Shown: piece by piece, positions 1 through 10,418 of the stretch
Position numbering within the stretch: the first letter of the stretch is position 1
Layout of the letters: each line of letters begins with the position of its first letter
Origin: Stramenopiles sp. TOSAG23-2
Taxonomy: Eukaryota > Sar
Assembly (NCBI GenBank): GCA_900128395.1
Contig: LT649548.1
Coordinates: forward strand, 1-20,870
DNA: 20,870 bases
Direction of reading: 5' to 3'
Made by a program: the position numbers and the translations under genes
Notes under the pieces: generated by a model
What the model was told of the DNA's origin: nothing
The model's database searches: none
Seen by the model: only the letters and a program-made list of their open reading frames with translations

Positions 1-3000
1 CCGCCATATTTCTCAAAATTTGTAATATCCACTAAATCGTTAATTTTCCCCAGTAACTTTATTGTTGATTTCTTGCGCAGTTTGATAGCTACACTATCAA
101 TTGCGCCAGTCAACGAATCGTTCATAGATTCATACAATTTGTTTAATGTCTTAGAATAATTCGAAATATGCCATACTAACGCACCCGCGGCGGCTATCAT
201 TGGAATTGCTTTTTCTGGTTTTAACAAGATACCAAGCATGACCCAGCATCCTATATTACCTAGACAAAATGCTGAAAATATGTAAGCAATCATTTTTATG
301 CTGCTTGTTAAGGACAAAATTATTGTAAAAATGGAATCTACTCTCTTCTTGTCTATACTACATCTTGTAAATATTGCATGGCTAGCTTTTACAATAATAA
401 AATCTATGAAACTAAATAATAAACAGCATGCTGCAATTACAGAACCAACTGTGATTAATGGCATTAATAATCTGTCCATAGGCTGGATTTGAAACTCTTC
501 AAACAAAACGCTAGATCTATACAGCAAACTGACTAAAAATACTGGAGCTAGAGGTAGTAAAATAACGGCGGACATTACTACCGCATCTATCCCTTTCTTT
601 ATCAAACGATTGATCTTTAGCTTCGTGACTTGGGGTATTACCCTCCATATTGGAAATATGAAGACATGGAAATCAGATGATTTTACTGAAATACCAGGCC
701 ATGGCCACTTTGCTAACTCCTTTATGTGTTCTTTGCCTTTCCGATTAAAATATAGTTCTAATTGCAATAAATGTATGAAATTTAAATGTGGTAATATGAT
801 AGATTTTTGGTACAGCAAATTACGTTCTGAAATGACATCCGTTTCTCGACGCGTGGTGGTAATTTCTTTGCAATAACGATGTGCCGTTGCTTCCATGCGT
901 TCAGAATATAACACCCGCCCGACTGATTGCCACAGAAATATTAATATGAAACAAAACGTGATTGTTGCACCGACAGATACCCCGGCAATCCATTGAATCG
1001 GTTCCGACCAAACCCGGACGGAAAGCGTAGCACCATGTTCTAAATCTTCATATGATGGAACCCGATGAAATCGCCCAGATGCATTCACAAATGTCAGCTG
1101 TAACTCTGATTCTTCCCCAATCAAGTTCCGTAACGCCAGGGCTACTTGCATTTCCCTTTCTTTTAAACTATTTAAATGCGAACCTGTAACACATGTGCTT
1201 TCGTCTACATGTAATTCAACCGTGTGAATGGATGGTGCAAGCACAGATAACGAAAACGCTGAAATGTAGCTACTACTTAAATACTGATACGCATCATTAT
1301 TTGTGAAACTCCATGTAGATAGAAATGGAACTTCATATCCCCATACAGTCACCAACACTATATCATACATTGACAACGCAGCTTTGAAATGTTCTACCGA
1401 CTCACTTTCAAATGTCATAGCGGTTGGTATTGTATCATTAATACTATATGCCCGGGTGGTCGATGGGCCCTCATTATTACATGTACCTTCATTTGTATCA
1501 ATTGCGAAATAACCTTTCAGCATTCCTTGTATAACTAACTCAGCGGTGTCACTAAGTGGCAATGTTGCGAAATCATACTTATCGTTATTTGATGCCAAAA
1601 ATGCTACATTATCATTTTGTACGAACAACTGACCGCCGGATCGAACACACACTAAATCTTCAGGGACATTTGATGTAATAACTCGAAGTGCGGTTTGGTC
1701 TGTTCCTCGTAGTATCATTTCCGCTGCACCATACATTTCAAATGCCTTTAGCTCCGTATAATCGCTGGAAACCTCAGTCAATTCCGCCGATACCATATGG
1801 GCTTCCATATGCAAATAATTTACTCGAATTTGGAACAATCGCGAGTTTATTGTTCCATATGTTTTATCTGTTGCATCTAACACTAAAGCTTTGAAGTTTA
1901 AAATATCTTTTACGCTGGTAGTATGGACCTCAATTTCTGGTTGGACTACATGTATTGACAGATCGTTTTTTGCAACAACCGGAATCGTGTTGTCGATGCC
2001 TGGTGGAATAAAAATTTCGATTGTACATTTGTATTGTAAACTAGTTGGTAATTGTGACTTTTCAGTGAATTTACTAGTCTGGTTTACTGACACAGCGTCA
2101 TCTTCTGTGGCGAATCCAGCTCGTTCTAATGCAGCATTAATCATTGCAGTGGCATCTGCATCTGGTGTAACTGTGATTATCGTGAAATTACCATCAGTTT
2201 TTATTTCAAAGTTTTTGGCCCAAGTAGCACTACCATATCCGTTAACCACAGTTGCTAATACTTTTACATTACCATCTTCAGAAGGAGATAATAGATAGTT
2301 ACAACCCTCACCGACAATTTCAAGATTTGGAGTACTCAGAGCTGGTATGAGCATAATTTCTCCATTACTTGAAACAAGCGTATATATAAAGAGGGGTAAG
2401 ACTATACCAGCCGCAATTAAAAACAAAATGTACAACCAAATATGAAATGACGTTGCTTTTTTCGATGGCGCACTTTGATCATGTCTACGATTTTTAGATT
2501 TAGTGCATATGAAAAGAATTGATAATTCCATTACTGCCCAAAATGAGGCAGCAATAATTAAATAAATTGTAAAGACATGGCGCAAGGGTACATTTTCAAG
2601 CTGCGTAACCAGACCCATAAATATAACCCCTAAAATTAACACACCCGAAATTTGTATATTATCAACAATGTGATTTGAGCTAGTGTTAATTGTTGCTACC
2701 AATTTTGTATGCGCGTTTGTTATATCTGTGGTATGAACTCGCATTGCCCAAAATTCTATTTTCAACTTTGAGACATCACGCGATTTTTTAAATTGATTGA
2801 ACATTTTATTTTTTATTTTTGAACGTAGCCAACTCAAATTTTTCTTGTTAGATGGGGAATGTGGTGTTCTTGGTGAGCGTGTTTCATTCGATTTTCCTGA
2901 TCCTTTTTCATACAGCAAAACGCCACGTTGGATTTTTTCACGTGTCTCTTCTTCTAATATATATTTCATTGCGTCTAGTAAATCTACATCACATTCACGT

Positions 3001-4190
3001 CTGATCGGTATACATATTTCAACAGGAATAATAGTATTTATTAATTCGCTTGATCCAATTGCTTCTAACTTTTTCAACAATGTTGTATGGTCACTTTGCT
3101 TAAATTTAGCACCACACTGTAAAAACTTTAATGCTGCAGTATGGTCGGAAAATTTAAAAATGTTTTCTGTATCGTTTTTATCTATGAATATTGTTTCTTC
3201 GTCACCTTTCAATAAGTGTTTTATTGTGCTTTTTTTCTCTGTGCAAATTTTAATTGCTGTTTTTAAGGCAAGTGCATTTTCTGCATTCTTCAATTCCATT
3301 TCGGCTCGTTTGATAACATCTTTCGCGGCTGCATTAATTGTATTCTTCTCAGCAGCGGCCTTTGCATCTTTGAGAGCTTTCTTTTTTCTATCTACCTCCA
3401 CCTTTTCAACTGTCGTATCAATGGCAGTAGTAGAAAGGGAACCATTCAATGCAACTTCTCCATTCTTGTAAATTTTACCATCTGAATCTAACGACCATTT
3501 TTTCGTACATTCTTTATATGCCTTTTCCATTACAATAACAGATTGCTCTTCTAAATCTCTCACTGTTGCACTTGGTTTCAATTGGACTTGTCCTAGGAAA
3601 CAAACGCTATCATCCGTTTCCTCGTCGACTAACAATACTTTAACGTTGTATCTATATGTTGCTTTTTCATCAATATCTCGTGCAGCTTCAATATCATCAC
3701 GTGGCTCTATTTGTTTATTACGGACAATTTTCTTACATATTTTCTTCCATAATTTTATATTAAAAATACCACAATGCATATATTGCACGCATGTTAATAG
3801 CAGAGTAAATAAGCCTATTGAAACAGCCGCAAAGGTTACTATATAAACTGAATTTTCCAATCCTGCGACTAAAGTTGATGACGATAGATCTTGATATTGA
3901 TCACACGTTAGGTGACAATTTGTTTCAAGATCTTCACAAGCACAATCTATACAAGATAAACATGTCTTTGATCCGTTACAAAATCCTGTGCCGCCGCAAT
4001 CAGTGTGTGAGACGCATCTGGTAGGAGCGATGCTTGTAGAAACAGTACTAGCACCGGCACCGCTAGCATATGTTGATGGTATATTAAGAAACAGTATGAA
4101 AGATAATGCTATTATTGCCACCAATGTATTACACTTTGTCGTATGACCTATAAAATTATTTAATGCAAATGGAGAACTACCACGTCCCAT
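1..4190 (-). CDS. Large multi-pass membrane protein of unknown family, 3'-truncated at window edge (left-arm copy)
   Basis: This is the mirror copy of the frame at 16681-20870, where the domain description is given. The start codon is CAT at 4188-4190 on the plus strand, read as ATG on the minus strand. The frame runs leftward without a stop to base 1, giving 1396 complete codons plus two bases. The C-terminus and stop lie outside the window. Its promoter side faces the Rab23-like gene at 5052 across 861 bp, so the two are divergently transcribed. Nothing distinguishes this copy from the right-arm one, so it adds no independent evidence and may not exist as a second gene in the organism. Confidence 0.88.
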   Translation of the reverse strand, partial: MGRGSSPFALNNFIGHTTKCNTLVAIIALSFILFLNIPSTYASGAGASTVSTSIAPTRCVSHTDCGGTGFCNGSKTCLSCIDCACEDLETNCHLTCDQYQDLSSSTLVAGLENSVYIVTFAAVSIGLFTLLLTCVQYMHCGIFNIKLWKKICKKIVRNKQIEPRDDIEAARDIDEKATYRYNVKVLLVDEETDDSVCFLGQVQLKPSATVRDLEEQSVIVMEKAYKECTKKWSLDSDGKIYKNGEVALNGSLSTTAIDTTVEKVEVDRKKKALKDAKAAAEKNTINAAAKDVIKRAEMELKNAENALALKTAIKICTEKKSTIKHLLKGDEETIFIDKNDTENIFKFSDHTAALKFLQCGAKFKQSDHTTLLKKLEAIGSSELINTIIPVEICIPIRRECDVDLLDAMKYILEEETREKIQRGVLLYEKGSGKSNETRSPRTPHSPSNKKNLSWLRSKIKNKMFNQFKKSRDVSKLKIEFWAMRVHTTDITNAHTKLVATINTSSNHIVDNIQISGVLILGVIFMGLVTQLENVPLRHVFTIYLIIAASFWAVMELSILFICTKSKNRRHDQSAPSKKATSFHIWLYILFLIAAGIVLPLFIYTLVSSNGEIMLIPALSTPNLEIVGEGCNYLLSPSEDGNVKVLATVVNGYGSATWAKNFEIKTDGNFTIITVTPDADATAMINAALERAGFATEDDAVSVNQTSKFTEKSQLPTSLQYKCTIEIFIPPGIDNTIPVVAKNDLSIHVVQPEIEVHTTSVKDILNFKALVLDATDKTYGTINSRLFQIRVNYLHMEAHMVSAELTEVSSDYTELKAFEMYGAAEMILRGTDQTALRVITSNVPEDLVCVRSGGQLFVQNDNVAFLASNNDKYDFATLPLSDTAELVIQGMLKGYFAIDTNEGTCNNEGPSTTRAYSINDTIPTAMTFESESVEHFKAALSMYDIVLVTVWGYEVPFLSTWSFTNNDAYQYLSSSYISAFSLSVLAPSIHTVELHVDESTCVTGSHLNSLKEREMQVALALRNLIGEESELQLTFVNASGRFHRVPSYEDLEHGATLSVRVWSEPIQWIAGVSVGATITFCFILIFLWQSVGRVLYSERMEATAHRYCKEITTTRRETDVISERNLLYQKSIILPHLNFIHLLQLELYFNRKGKEHIKELAKWPWPGISVKSSDFHVFIFPIWRVIPQVTKLKINRLIKKGIDAVVMSAVILLPLAPVFLVSLLYRSSVLFEEFQIQPMDRLLMPLITVGSVIAACCLLFSFIDFIIVKASHAIFTRCSIDKKRVDSIFTIILSLTSSIKMIAYIFSAFCLGNIGCWVMLGILLKPEKAIPMIAAAGALVWHISNYSKTLNKLYESMNDSLTGAIDSVAIKLRKKSTIKLLGKINDLVDITNFEKYG

Positions 4191-5051
4191 GTTGGTTTAT
4201 ATCTTTTCACCAAATTTGCACTGATATGAAAGTGTATTCAACGTATAATTGATTGATACGACTGATCAATTACAACGTGCATGCAAGTTGTTTAAAATCC
4301 GTTCCTTTTTTGATACTACAGTCTAATTATTTCTTCTTTGCTTTTCGCCAGGGTTATGCGATAACTTAAATACTCTTATGTAGTAGAATAATAATAAATA
4401 ATAATAATTATTTATTATTATTATTACTATTATACTACTAATAATAATACTGGTATAATATCTTGTAAAATCTGTGGTGGTATAATTGCTGCTTTGCTGC
4501 TGGTTTGCTGGTGGTTTTTGCACTTGATGAAAAAAATCATCCTTTTTTTCGCGTAAGACGTATAACGTATAAGACGTAAAAAAAAGCTGGAAGATCAGGT
4601 ATAGGTCATGTGTAGTGTTAATCATTATTCACCTATTATAATATACAAAGCTAAAAAAAGCTAAAATCTAAAATCTGCTCTTGTGTCCTGTGTTAGTCTA
4701 AACTAGTGTGGTCCTTGCCGGGCTTGGCACCTTAACCAGTTAACCTCTCCTCCTTGTTGTCCTTAAATTATTATTAAATTCGTCGTTCGTATTATATTTA
4801 ATTTTTTATTATTAAATAAAGATAAAAAAATACAAACAAAAAAAAACATTTGAAAATAATCATCATACTTATATATATATATATGATATATAATTTTATT
4901 ACGCTCTTATAATATACTATATTTACTGATTAAAAACATATTAGAAGTAATACTTTCTTTTGATAAAATAGATTTTGACAACTTAATATAATACAAATAA
5001 TTGAAAATATATATATATTTTATTATTATTAATTTTTTTTTTTGAATTTAT
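4191..5051. other. Divergent intergenic region, left copy (promoters of the large membrane protein and Rab23)
   Basis: These 861 bp hold no convincing gene. They contain an imperfect ATT/AAT-triplet inverted repeat at about 4380-4438, a relatively G+C-rich island at about 4679-4763, and A/T runs with (AT)n stretches near 4869-4890 and 5007-5020 just before the Rab23 start. The 5' UTRs and core promoters of both flanking genes must lie here, but I cannot assign a TATA box reliably because TATA-like strings are everywhere. The 100-codon frame at 4323-4625 (-) is low-complexity sequence read through the triplet repeat and is not accepted as a gene. Confidence 0.6.
4380..4438. repeat. Imperfect ATT/AAT-triplet inverted repeat (left copy)
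   Basis: The tract begins with GTAGTAGAATAATAAT and ends with the near-complement ATTACTATTATACTAC, giving an imperfect hairpin of A/T triplets. It lies about 190 bp upstream of the large membrane-protein start. It could be a simple microsatellite with no function. Confidence 0.55.
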
Positions 5052-5973
5052 ATGGAAGATTTTGATACAACTATTAAAATAATAGTAGTAGGAAATGGGC
5101 ATGTTGGAAAAACTTCATTAACAACACGTTATTGTAAAGATACATATAGTGGTGATTATAAGAAAACTATTGGGTAAGTATTGCAAATTTTTATTTCAAT
5201 TTCAAAAATCAATGAATATATACTAACTACAACAAACGCTGCGGTATTATTTTGATCTTATCAGTGCAAATTATTTAGAAAAAAGAGATATAGAATTAGA
5301 AACCGGTGATATTGTCAATATGATGATATACGATACGGCTGGACAAGAAGAATATGGTGCATTGACACGGTCGCATTTTCATGGCGCTGGTGCAGCAATT
5401 TTAGTATTTTCATCCACTGATCGCAATTCATTTTTGGCAATTAAAGATTGGAAAGAACGAGTAATAGCTGATTGTGACGAAAATATACCAATCGTGATTG
5501 TACAAAGTAAAGTGGATTTATTAGCATTAGGTTCAGAAGAAAACCCAGAGGAGACTATTGATACAAATATTATTTCGGCAAAGGAAATCAATGATATGGT
5601 TACAAGTTTAAATTTGCCATTGTTTAAAGTGAGCTCCTCAAATAATTACAATGTCAATGAAGTATTTGAAAGTATTTGCGAGATGTATGTTACTGGTGGA
5701 CATAAATTTGATGAATCTTTCTTATCTAATATAAGTGAAACAAGTCCTGAAAAAATAAATGTACAAAACAGTGGCGACAATAATAATAATGATGATAGCA
5801 ATGATAGAAATAATAATGTAAATAATAAAAGTAATACAAGGGAATTTTTAAAAAGTAGAATTAAAGGTATAAGCAGTGATGGGACTATTAGTAATAAACG
5901 GATTGATTTAAATCAACCATCAAGAAGAAGGACTGGTGGAAAAAAAAGTAGATCCATATGTAGGATATCGTAA
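5052..5973 (+). CDS. RAB23: Rab23-like small GTPase, two exons, complete (left-arm copy)
   Basis: Joining 5052-5173 to 5265-5973 gives a 276-residue Rab-family GTPase. The P-loop is GNGHVGKT (residues 14-21), KKTIG (37-41) carries the switch-I threonine, and DTAGQEE (64-70) is the G3 motif. RYCK, DYKKTIG, DTAGQEE and VNEVFE match Rab23, as does the overall length including a long tail after the G domain. The protein ends in C273-R-I-S, a CaaX prenylation box; Rab23 also ends in a single-cysteine CaaX rather than the double cysteine of most Rabs. Rab23 acts in ciliary membrane traffic. Oddities: the G4 motif reads SKVD (122-125) instead of NKxD, the G5 region is SSS (164-166) instead of SAK, and an Asn-rich insert lies at 207-231. 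An in-frame TGA at 5043-5045 fixes the start. The gene converges on TAM41, 307 bp away. Confidence 0.93.
5174..5264 (+). other. Spliceosomal intron of the Rab23-like gene (left copy)
   Basis: The donor is GTAAGT at 5174-5179, the acceptor is TTATCAG ending at 5264, and a perfect TACTAAC branch-point sequence is at 5221-5227, 37 nt before the acceptor end. Removing these 91 bases rejoins the split glycine codon (GG + T), producing the continuous Rab reading TIG-ANYLE. The intron interrupts the switch-I region. Confidence 0.95.
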
Positions 5974-6280
5974 ATAATAATGATGGTTAAAAATTTTTAT
6001 TTAAGTTTTTATATAAAATAATAATTTTAAATTTTACTTCCCGTGCTAAATAATATAATTTATATTAAAATGTGTGTAAAAATGTCACTCTAAAATTATA
6101 CGAAGTGTAATATTATTGATGGGTAAAATCTACGAGTAAGTTATAATATTTTTACACTTCTCGTGTTAAGTAATATATACGTCGTACGAGTACGTATTAT
6201 GAGATTATGAATATATTTTTTACGAACGTACATATAAAAATATTACGTACACGACACAAATGTACTCTACCAGAATCTCG
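5974..6280. other. Convergent intergenic region with direct and inverted repeats (left copy)
   Basis: These 307 bp separate the 3' ends of Rab23 and TAM41. They contain two related words, ACTTCCCGTGCTAAATAATAT (about 6036-6056) and ACTTCTCGTGTTAAGTAATAT (about 6156-6176), 120 bp apart in the same orientation. Between them, near 6100-6115, is an inverted version (CGAAGTGTAATATTA) able to pair with the second word. A cluster of CGTACG-type words follows at about 6179-6255. The region presumably supplies both 3' UTRs and polyadenylation signals. No gene is seen. Confidence 0.6.
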
Positions 6281-7465
6281 TCATTTCAATCGTTTTAATA
6301 TTTTCTGAATCGAATATATAATTCCTTTACTAATCCCAGCAGTCAACACGCCTTTTAATGTTTGTGTACGACTAAATTGACGGACAGTATTTTGTAATTT
6401 ATCTTTACAAATATGTTTTGCATGTTGCAATAATAATCCATTGTTTACATTGGTTGACTTTATATCATGTTGATATGAACGAGGCAATTTTGAAATTAAC
6501 ATTTGAGATGTGTAATTATCGTTCCCATCGTCATTGCGGATAAATTCATTTGTATGTTTCATATATATATGCCCACCATCTTCACTATTATTATTTTGTG
6601 TCTTCATCGTCAATACATTTTGATCAATTAAATCATCTACATACAATTCATATAAATTACGGAAGCGTTGAAAAGAATCACCTTTATTAACTATATTGTC
6701 TATCTTATTTGGATTTTCAGCGATACCCATGCGAAAATCACCTTCGTATGATAAAGAGGTAATGCGTTTGTATAAGTCTAATTCTGAAAATTCAGATGGC
6801 AACAATAAAATTGCAGTTGATAATGCACTACATAAATTAGTTTCTAATGCATGATTAATTTCATGTTCGTTATTATTAGTAGTATTATGACCATTATTGA
6901 TATTGGAGGACGACATTATTGTTGATGAATCTGTTACTTCAGGTTTTTTCAAAAATGCTACTGGTTTTTGCAATCTACCAGATAAATACAATGTTTCCCA
7001 ATTTAATAAATCATTTATAAAGTCGGACTTGTTTATAACACCATATTTCATTAATTGTTTTCCATTGGTTTTATTATTACTATTTACTACATTCTGTTGA
7101 TATTTTTCTGGCATTGGTACAAGTGTATTATAATAAATTCTTGCCGAGGCACGCTGTACATTTGACACAAAACTTGGACCTAATAAACGAGGCAACGCTG
7201 CGTAATGTGATGAATTCCGCTTCAGATTATTACTATGCCATTCTAATTCATCATTTACTACAAATATCATATCTATCATAGGTGGTTCTTCAAATTGTGA
7301 TATTGCCATTGTTTTATTCATCTGATCATTTTCATTAATATTATTTACATTATTATTATTATCATAGCCTTTTTGTTCAAAGACACCACTACCATATCCA
7401 ATAGCAACTTCAATTCCAGGTGGAAATGTCGAATCAATTAGTTCTGTTAATATTTTCTTATTCAT
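6281..7465 (-). CDS. TAM41: TAM41-like mitochondrial phosphatidate cytidylyltransferase, complete (left-arm copy)
   Basis: This is the mirror copy of 13406-14590, where motifs are listed. The minus-strand ATG is at 7463-7465 and the stop TGA is at 6281-6283. The 394-residue product carries the whole set of TAM41/Mmp37 family signatures, so it is expected to make CDP-diacylglycerol from phosphatidic acid and CTP at the mitochondrial inner membrane, feeding cardiolipin synthesis. It is convergent with Rab23 and transcribed in the same direction as the GLG1-like gene upstream of it. No intron is needed to recover the family motifs. Confidence 0.93.
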   Translation of the reverse strand: MNKKILTELIDSTFPPGIEVAIGYGSGVFEQKGYDNNNNVNNINENDQMNKTMAISQFEEPPMIDMIFVVNDELEWHSNNLKRNSSHYAALPRLLGPSFVSNVQRASARIYYNTLVPMPEKYQQNVVNSNNKTNGKQLMKYGVINKSDFINDLLNWETLYLSGRLQKPVAFLKKPEVTDSSTIMSSSNINNGHNTTNNNEHEINHALETNLCSALSTAILLLPSEFSELDLYKRITSLSYEGDFRMGIAENPNKIDNIVNKGDSFQRFRNLYELYVDDLIDQNVLTMKTQNNNSEDGGHIYMKHTNEFIRNDDGNDNYTSQMLISKLPRSYQHDIKSTNVNNGLLLQHAKHICKDKLQNTVRQFSRTQTLKGVLTAGISKGIIYSIQKILKRLK

Positions 7466-7566
7466 TATTTTTCTTTTTGATGTATGAGTTCTTTTGTATG
7501 GATATGTTTGGGGTTATTTTTCGATATATATTTTTGTTTATTATTATTGTCGAAAAGTGCATACAT
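7465..7566 (-). other. Upstream ORF, 33 codons, overlapping the TAM41 start by one base (left copy)
   Basis: A frame beginning ATGTATGCACTTTTC at 7566 runs 33 codons and ends in a TAA that shares its last A with the TAM41 ATG (arrangement TAATG). It is out of frame with TAM41. It could be a regulatory uORF if the transcript starts upstream of it, or chance. The peptide is Lys/Asn/His-rich and resembles nothing I know. Confidence 0.35.
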
Positions 7567-7988
7567 ACCTGTAAAAATAAATAATAAATCATAAAATATA
7601 TAATATACTACACCATCCGATATTGATGAAAAAAAATTTAATTATAAAAAAAATATAAATTATTACACACCACACAACAACACACAAACACGAATAAAAC
7701 GGGCAAAACACGTCTCTCAAGAATAAAAACAAATACCCTTTTCAAACCACAAAGTTGTCTTTTAATATAATTATATATATTATTAATATAATAATACATG
7801 TGCATTCACAAACATTGTTTATTACAAGATAATCGTATCCACTTATGTATATATATATACCAGATATGATCCAATTTTGCATACCATCGCGTATGGATAA
7901 TTATTATACATTTTTTTCTTCCTTTTTTTGTTTTATACACACATAAAAACATATTGTTTTCGTATATATATCTATAATAATATGATAT
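7466..7988. other. Intergenic region between GLG1-like and TAM41-like genes (left copy)
   Basis: These 523 bp contain the 3' UTR of the GLG1-like gene and the promoter and 5' leader of TAM41, both on the minus strand. Read on that strand, a candidate AATAAA polyadenylation signal lies about 165 nt after the GLG1 stop (plus coordinates 7818-7823). A GT-rich stretch (7665-7700) and a TTTTTACAG string ending at 7569, which resembles a splice acceptor just before the uORF, are also present. No gene besides the short uORF is visible. Confidence 0.55.
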
Positions 7989-10418
7989 TTACCCACCTTT
8001 ATTAACAACGACGGTATAACTTTTACTGCTGCGCTTAAATTGATTGTAAAAATAATAAAATCCCATCATGACTACTAAACACAATGCGCTTAAAGCAAGC
8101 ATAGCCATTGGTCCTTTTAAAACAAAACCCCCACTTTCATTCATATTTCCTTTTAGATTTGCATTTTTTACATCTACTTTTGCACCACTTACACCTCCGG
8201 ATAGAAGGTTTCCAGCAGTAACTTTTTTTGTTGCTTCAATTAATTTTTCTTGCATTTTTAAAATAGCATTTTTTGCTACATCAGCCGGTGATGCATCGAC
8301 ACTTTCTTTAAAATATTTTTTCGTTTTGAATTCTGCATTTTTACAATCTTTTGACAACTTTTCGAAATTTTCTTGCAAACAAAGTCTTGTGCGACCTTGT
8401 CCGGGTTTTACATCTTTACAAAGCTTTTCTTTATCGGATTTACATTTTTTGGCTAGCTCCATGTTCGAACGCCCATCTTGCAATTGATATTGCATTGCAA
8501 AGTATATTCCACGTCTACAATTTTTCGCTTTTGGTTCTTTCTTTGGGATTTTACCGATATTATCTGCTAAACAATTTACTACTGTGGAAGGATCATCAAT
8601 TGCTTTATCACTACAATATTGTTGTACATAATCACGACAACTCCTTCGGATGCGATAATTGCGTTTCCAATCTTTGGATTGCATAACCATGGTAGTTGAT
8701 AAAACAGATCGACAAGTTTTGCCAATATCTTTTGGTGCATCTACCATTTTTGCAAATAAACAATTTAAAACTTGACCGCTGGCTTTTGGTAATTCCTTAC
8801 AAAATTTTTCAATACCAGGCTTACATGCTTTAAATGCTTTGTAATTGATACGGATATCTTGCAATTCAAATTTCACTTGTTCCTCCACTGCTTCTTTGCA
8901 TTCTAATGTCAATAATTTTTTATCTAATTTTTCTTTTAAACATTCCTTTGCTTTTCCATTGTCTTGTTCATTTTGAGCTGGAGTGTTAATTTCCTCTTCT
9001 GTTCCATCTTCTTTCGTCGCCTTTGCCTTTGCAGCACCTTTCAATGTTTCAGGTAATTTAATTTTACACAAATTTTCTAAATCATCTTTACATTTTCCCA
9101 TTAACCATGGCTGAGCAGCAATATCTTCCGCTTCATCGGCCATTTCATCAAATTCTTCCTTCCTACATGCCTCCGATAATTCTTTCATATGAGATCGTAA
9201 GCAATGATGCGTTCTTCCACCTCCCGGTTTCACCAATGCACAAAATTTAGTTAAATCAGCTTTACATGCTTTTGCTATTCCAGGAGATGCTTTTAAAAAA
9301 ACAGCAGCAACGCGTTTTTCAACTACTACAAGTCTTTTGCAACTCTCGCCCATTTGCTTGTGATGTAAATTTCTCTTTAAGCATTTTAACTTTTCCTCCG
9401 CTTTCACATCATCGCATAGTAAATTTAATTCTTTTTTACATTTTTTCGTCAAAATTGGTTTTAAACGCACATCTTTCGCTTCCGTTTCCAATTCTTTAAA
9501 CTCTGCTTTTTTGCACAAAGGAGATAATTGTTTTAAATGATTTCTTAAACATGCAATAACAGCACCTCCTTCTTGCACATCTACACCGCCATCTTTCTTA
9601 TCTTTTAAACAAAATGACGTTAAATCACCTTGGCGATAATGTAACAACATTGGCTTGGCAGTATATGTTTTTGATTCATCCACTAGCTCTTGCATTTTTG
9701 CTTTCCTGCATATTGAGTTTAACATTTTAAAATTTTGCATTAAACATACATTATCGCGCCCATTCCCTTTTTCAACAACGCGATCATTGAAATCTGTAAT
9801 TTGCTTATCCGGTCCACAAAATTTTATTAAATCTGCTTTGCACAGCTTGGCAACTTTTCCAGATGCCTTAGCAAATAATGATGCCACTTTGATATCACTT
9901 TGTAGCTCTTTCTTGCACATTGGTGACATTTTCTTATCGTTATAATGATCTTTTAAGCAACGCAATCTTCTACCATCACCTTTTGGTATATCTTTGCAAA
10001 ATCGAAACATGTCCACTCGACATTTCATAAACAAATTGAATTTTAAACGTATATCTGAACGTTCCTCTTTAATCTGTTTAAATTCAGCTGCTTTACAAGC
10101 AGGGGATAATTTCTTCAAGTTTTTTTTTAAACATGCCAGTGCTTTACCATCATCCTGTTTATTTTCTTTTTCCAATTTTACAACATCGATTTGACATATA
10201 TCTTTCAAATCGTTTTGACATGCTTTTGATAAATTTGTTTTTGCATTGATATCTTTTGCTTCATTCAATTGTTGTTCAAATTCTGCTTGTTTACATGCTT
10301 TTGATACTTTGTCCTTATTATCTCGTAAACATTTATGTGTACGTCCTTTACCTGGTTTTACATTTGAACAGAATTTTTTTAAATCATCTTTACAATTATT
10401 ATGTATTCCTGGCAAGAC
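7989..10418 (-). CDS. GLG1: GLG1-like Golgi cysteine-rich repeat protein, 5'-truncated (left-arm copy)
   Basis: This is the mirror copy of 10453-12882, where the repeat structure is described. The minus-strand frame starts after a presumed splice acceptor in the palindrome axis and ends at TAA (7989-7991). No ATG exists between the in-frame TAG at the axis and the first cysteine repeat, and the first methionine codon is more than 120 residues in. The N-terminal exon with a signal peptide is therefore missing. A start at TTG (10415) would be a bacterial-style convention and is not credible here. The two truncated copies stand head to head, 34 bp apart. Confidence 0.85.
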   Translation of the reverse strand, partial: VLPGIHNNCKDDLKKFCSNVKPGKGRTHKCLRDNKDKVSKACKQAEFEQQLNEAKDINAKTNLSKACQNDLKDICQIDVVKLEKENKQDDGKALACLKKNLKKLSPACKAAEFKQIKEERSDIRLKFNLFMKCRVDMFRFCKDIPKGDGRRLRCLKDHYNDKKMSPMCKKELQSDIKVASLFAKASGKVAKLCKADLIKFCGPDKQITDFNDRVVEKGNGRDNVCLMQNFKMLNSICRKAKMQELVDESKTYTAKPMLLHYRQGDLTSFCLKDKKDGGVDVQEGGAVIACLRNHLKQLSPLCKKAEFKELETEAKDVRLKPILTKKCKKELNLLCDDVKAEEKLKCLKRNLHHKQMGESCKRLVVVEKRVAAVFLKASPGIAKACKADLTKFCALVKPGGGRTHHCLRSHMKELSEACRKEEFDEMADEAEDIAAQPWLMGKCKDDLENLCKIKLPETLKGAAKAKATKEDGTEEEINTPAQNEQDNGKAKECLKEKLDKKLLTLECKEAVEEQVKFELQDIRINYKAFKACKPGIEKFCKELPKASGQVLNCLFAKMVDAPKDIGKTCRSVLSTTMVMQSKDWKRNYRIRRSCRDYVQQYCSDKAIDDPSTVVNCLADNIGKIPKKEPKAKNCRRGIYFAMQYQLQDGRSNMELAKKCKSDKEKLCKDVKPGQGRTRLCLQENFEKLSKDCKNAEFKTKKYFKESVDASPADVAKNAILKMQEKLIEATKKVTAGNLLSGGVSGAKVDVKNANLKGNMNESGGFVLKGPMAMLALSALCLVVMMGFYYFYNQFKRSSKSYTVVVNKGG

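Noticed and set aside
8068-9945. Plus-strand frames of 77-139 codons opposite the left GLG1 copy
   Set aside because: They are antisense shadows of the Cys/Lys-rich repeats, which give Phe/Ser/Cys-rich readings. They lack any recognisable domain.
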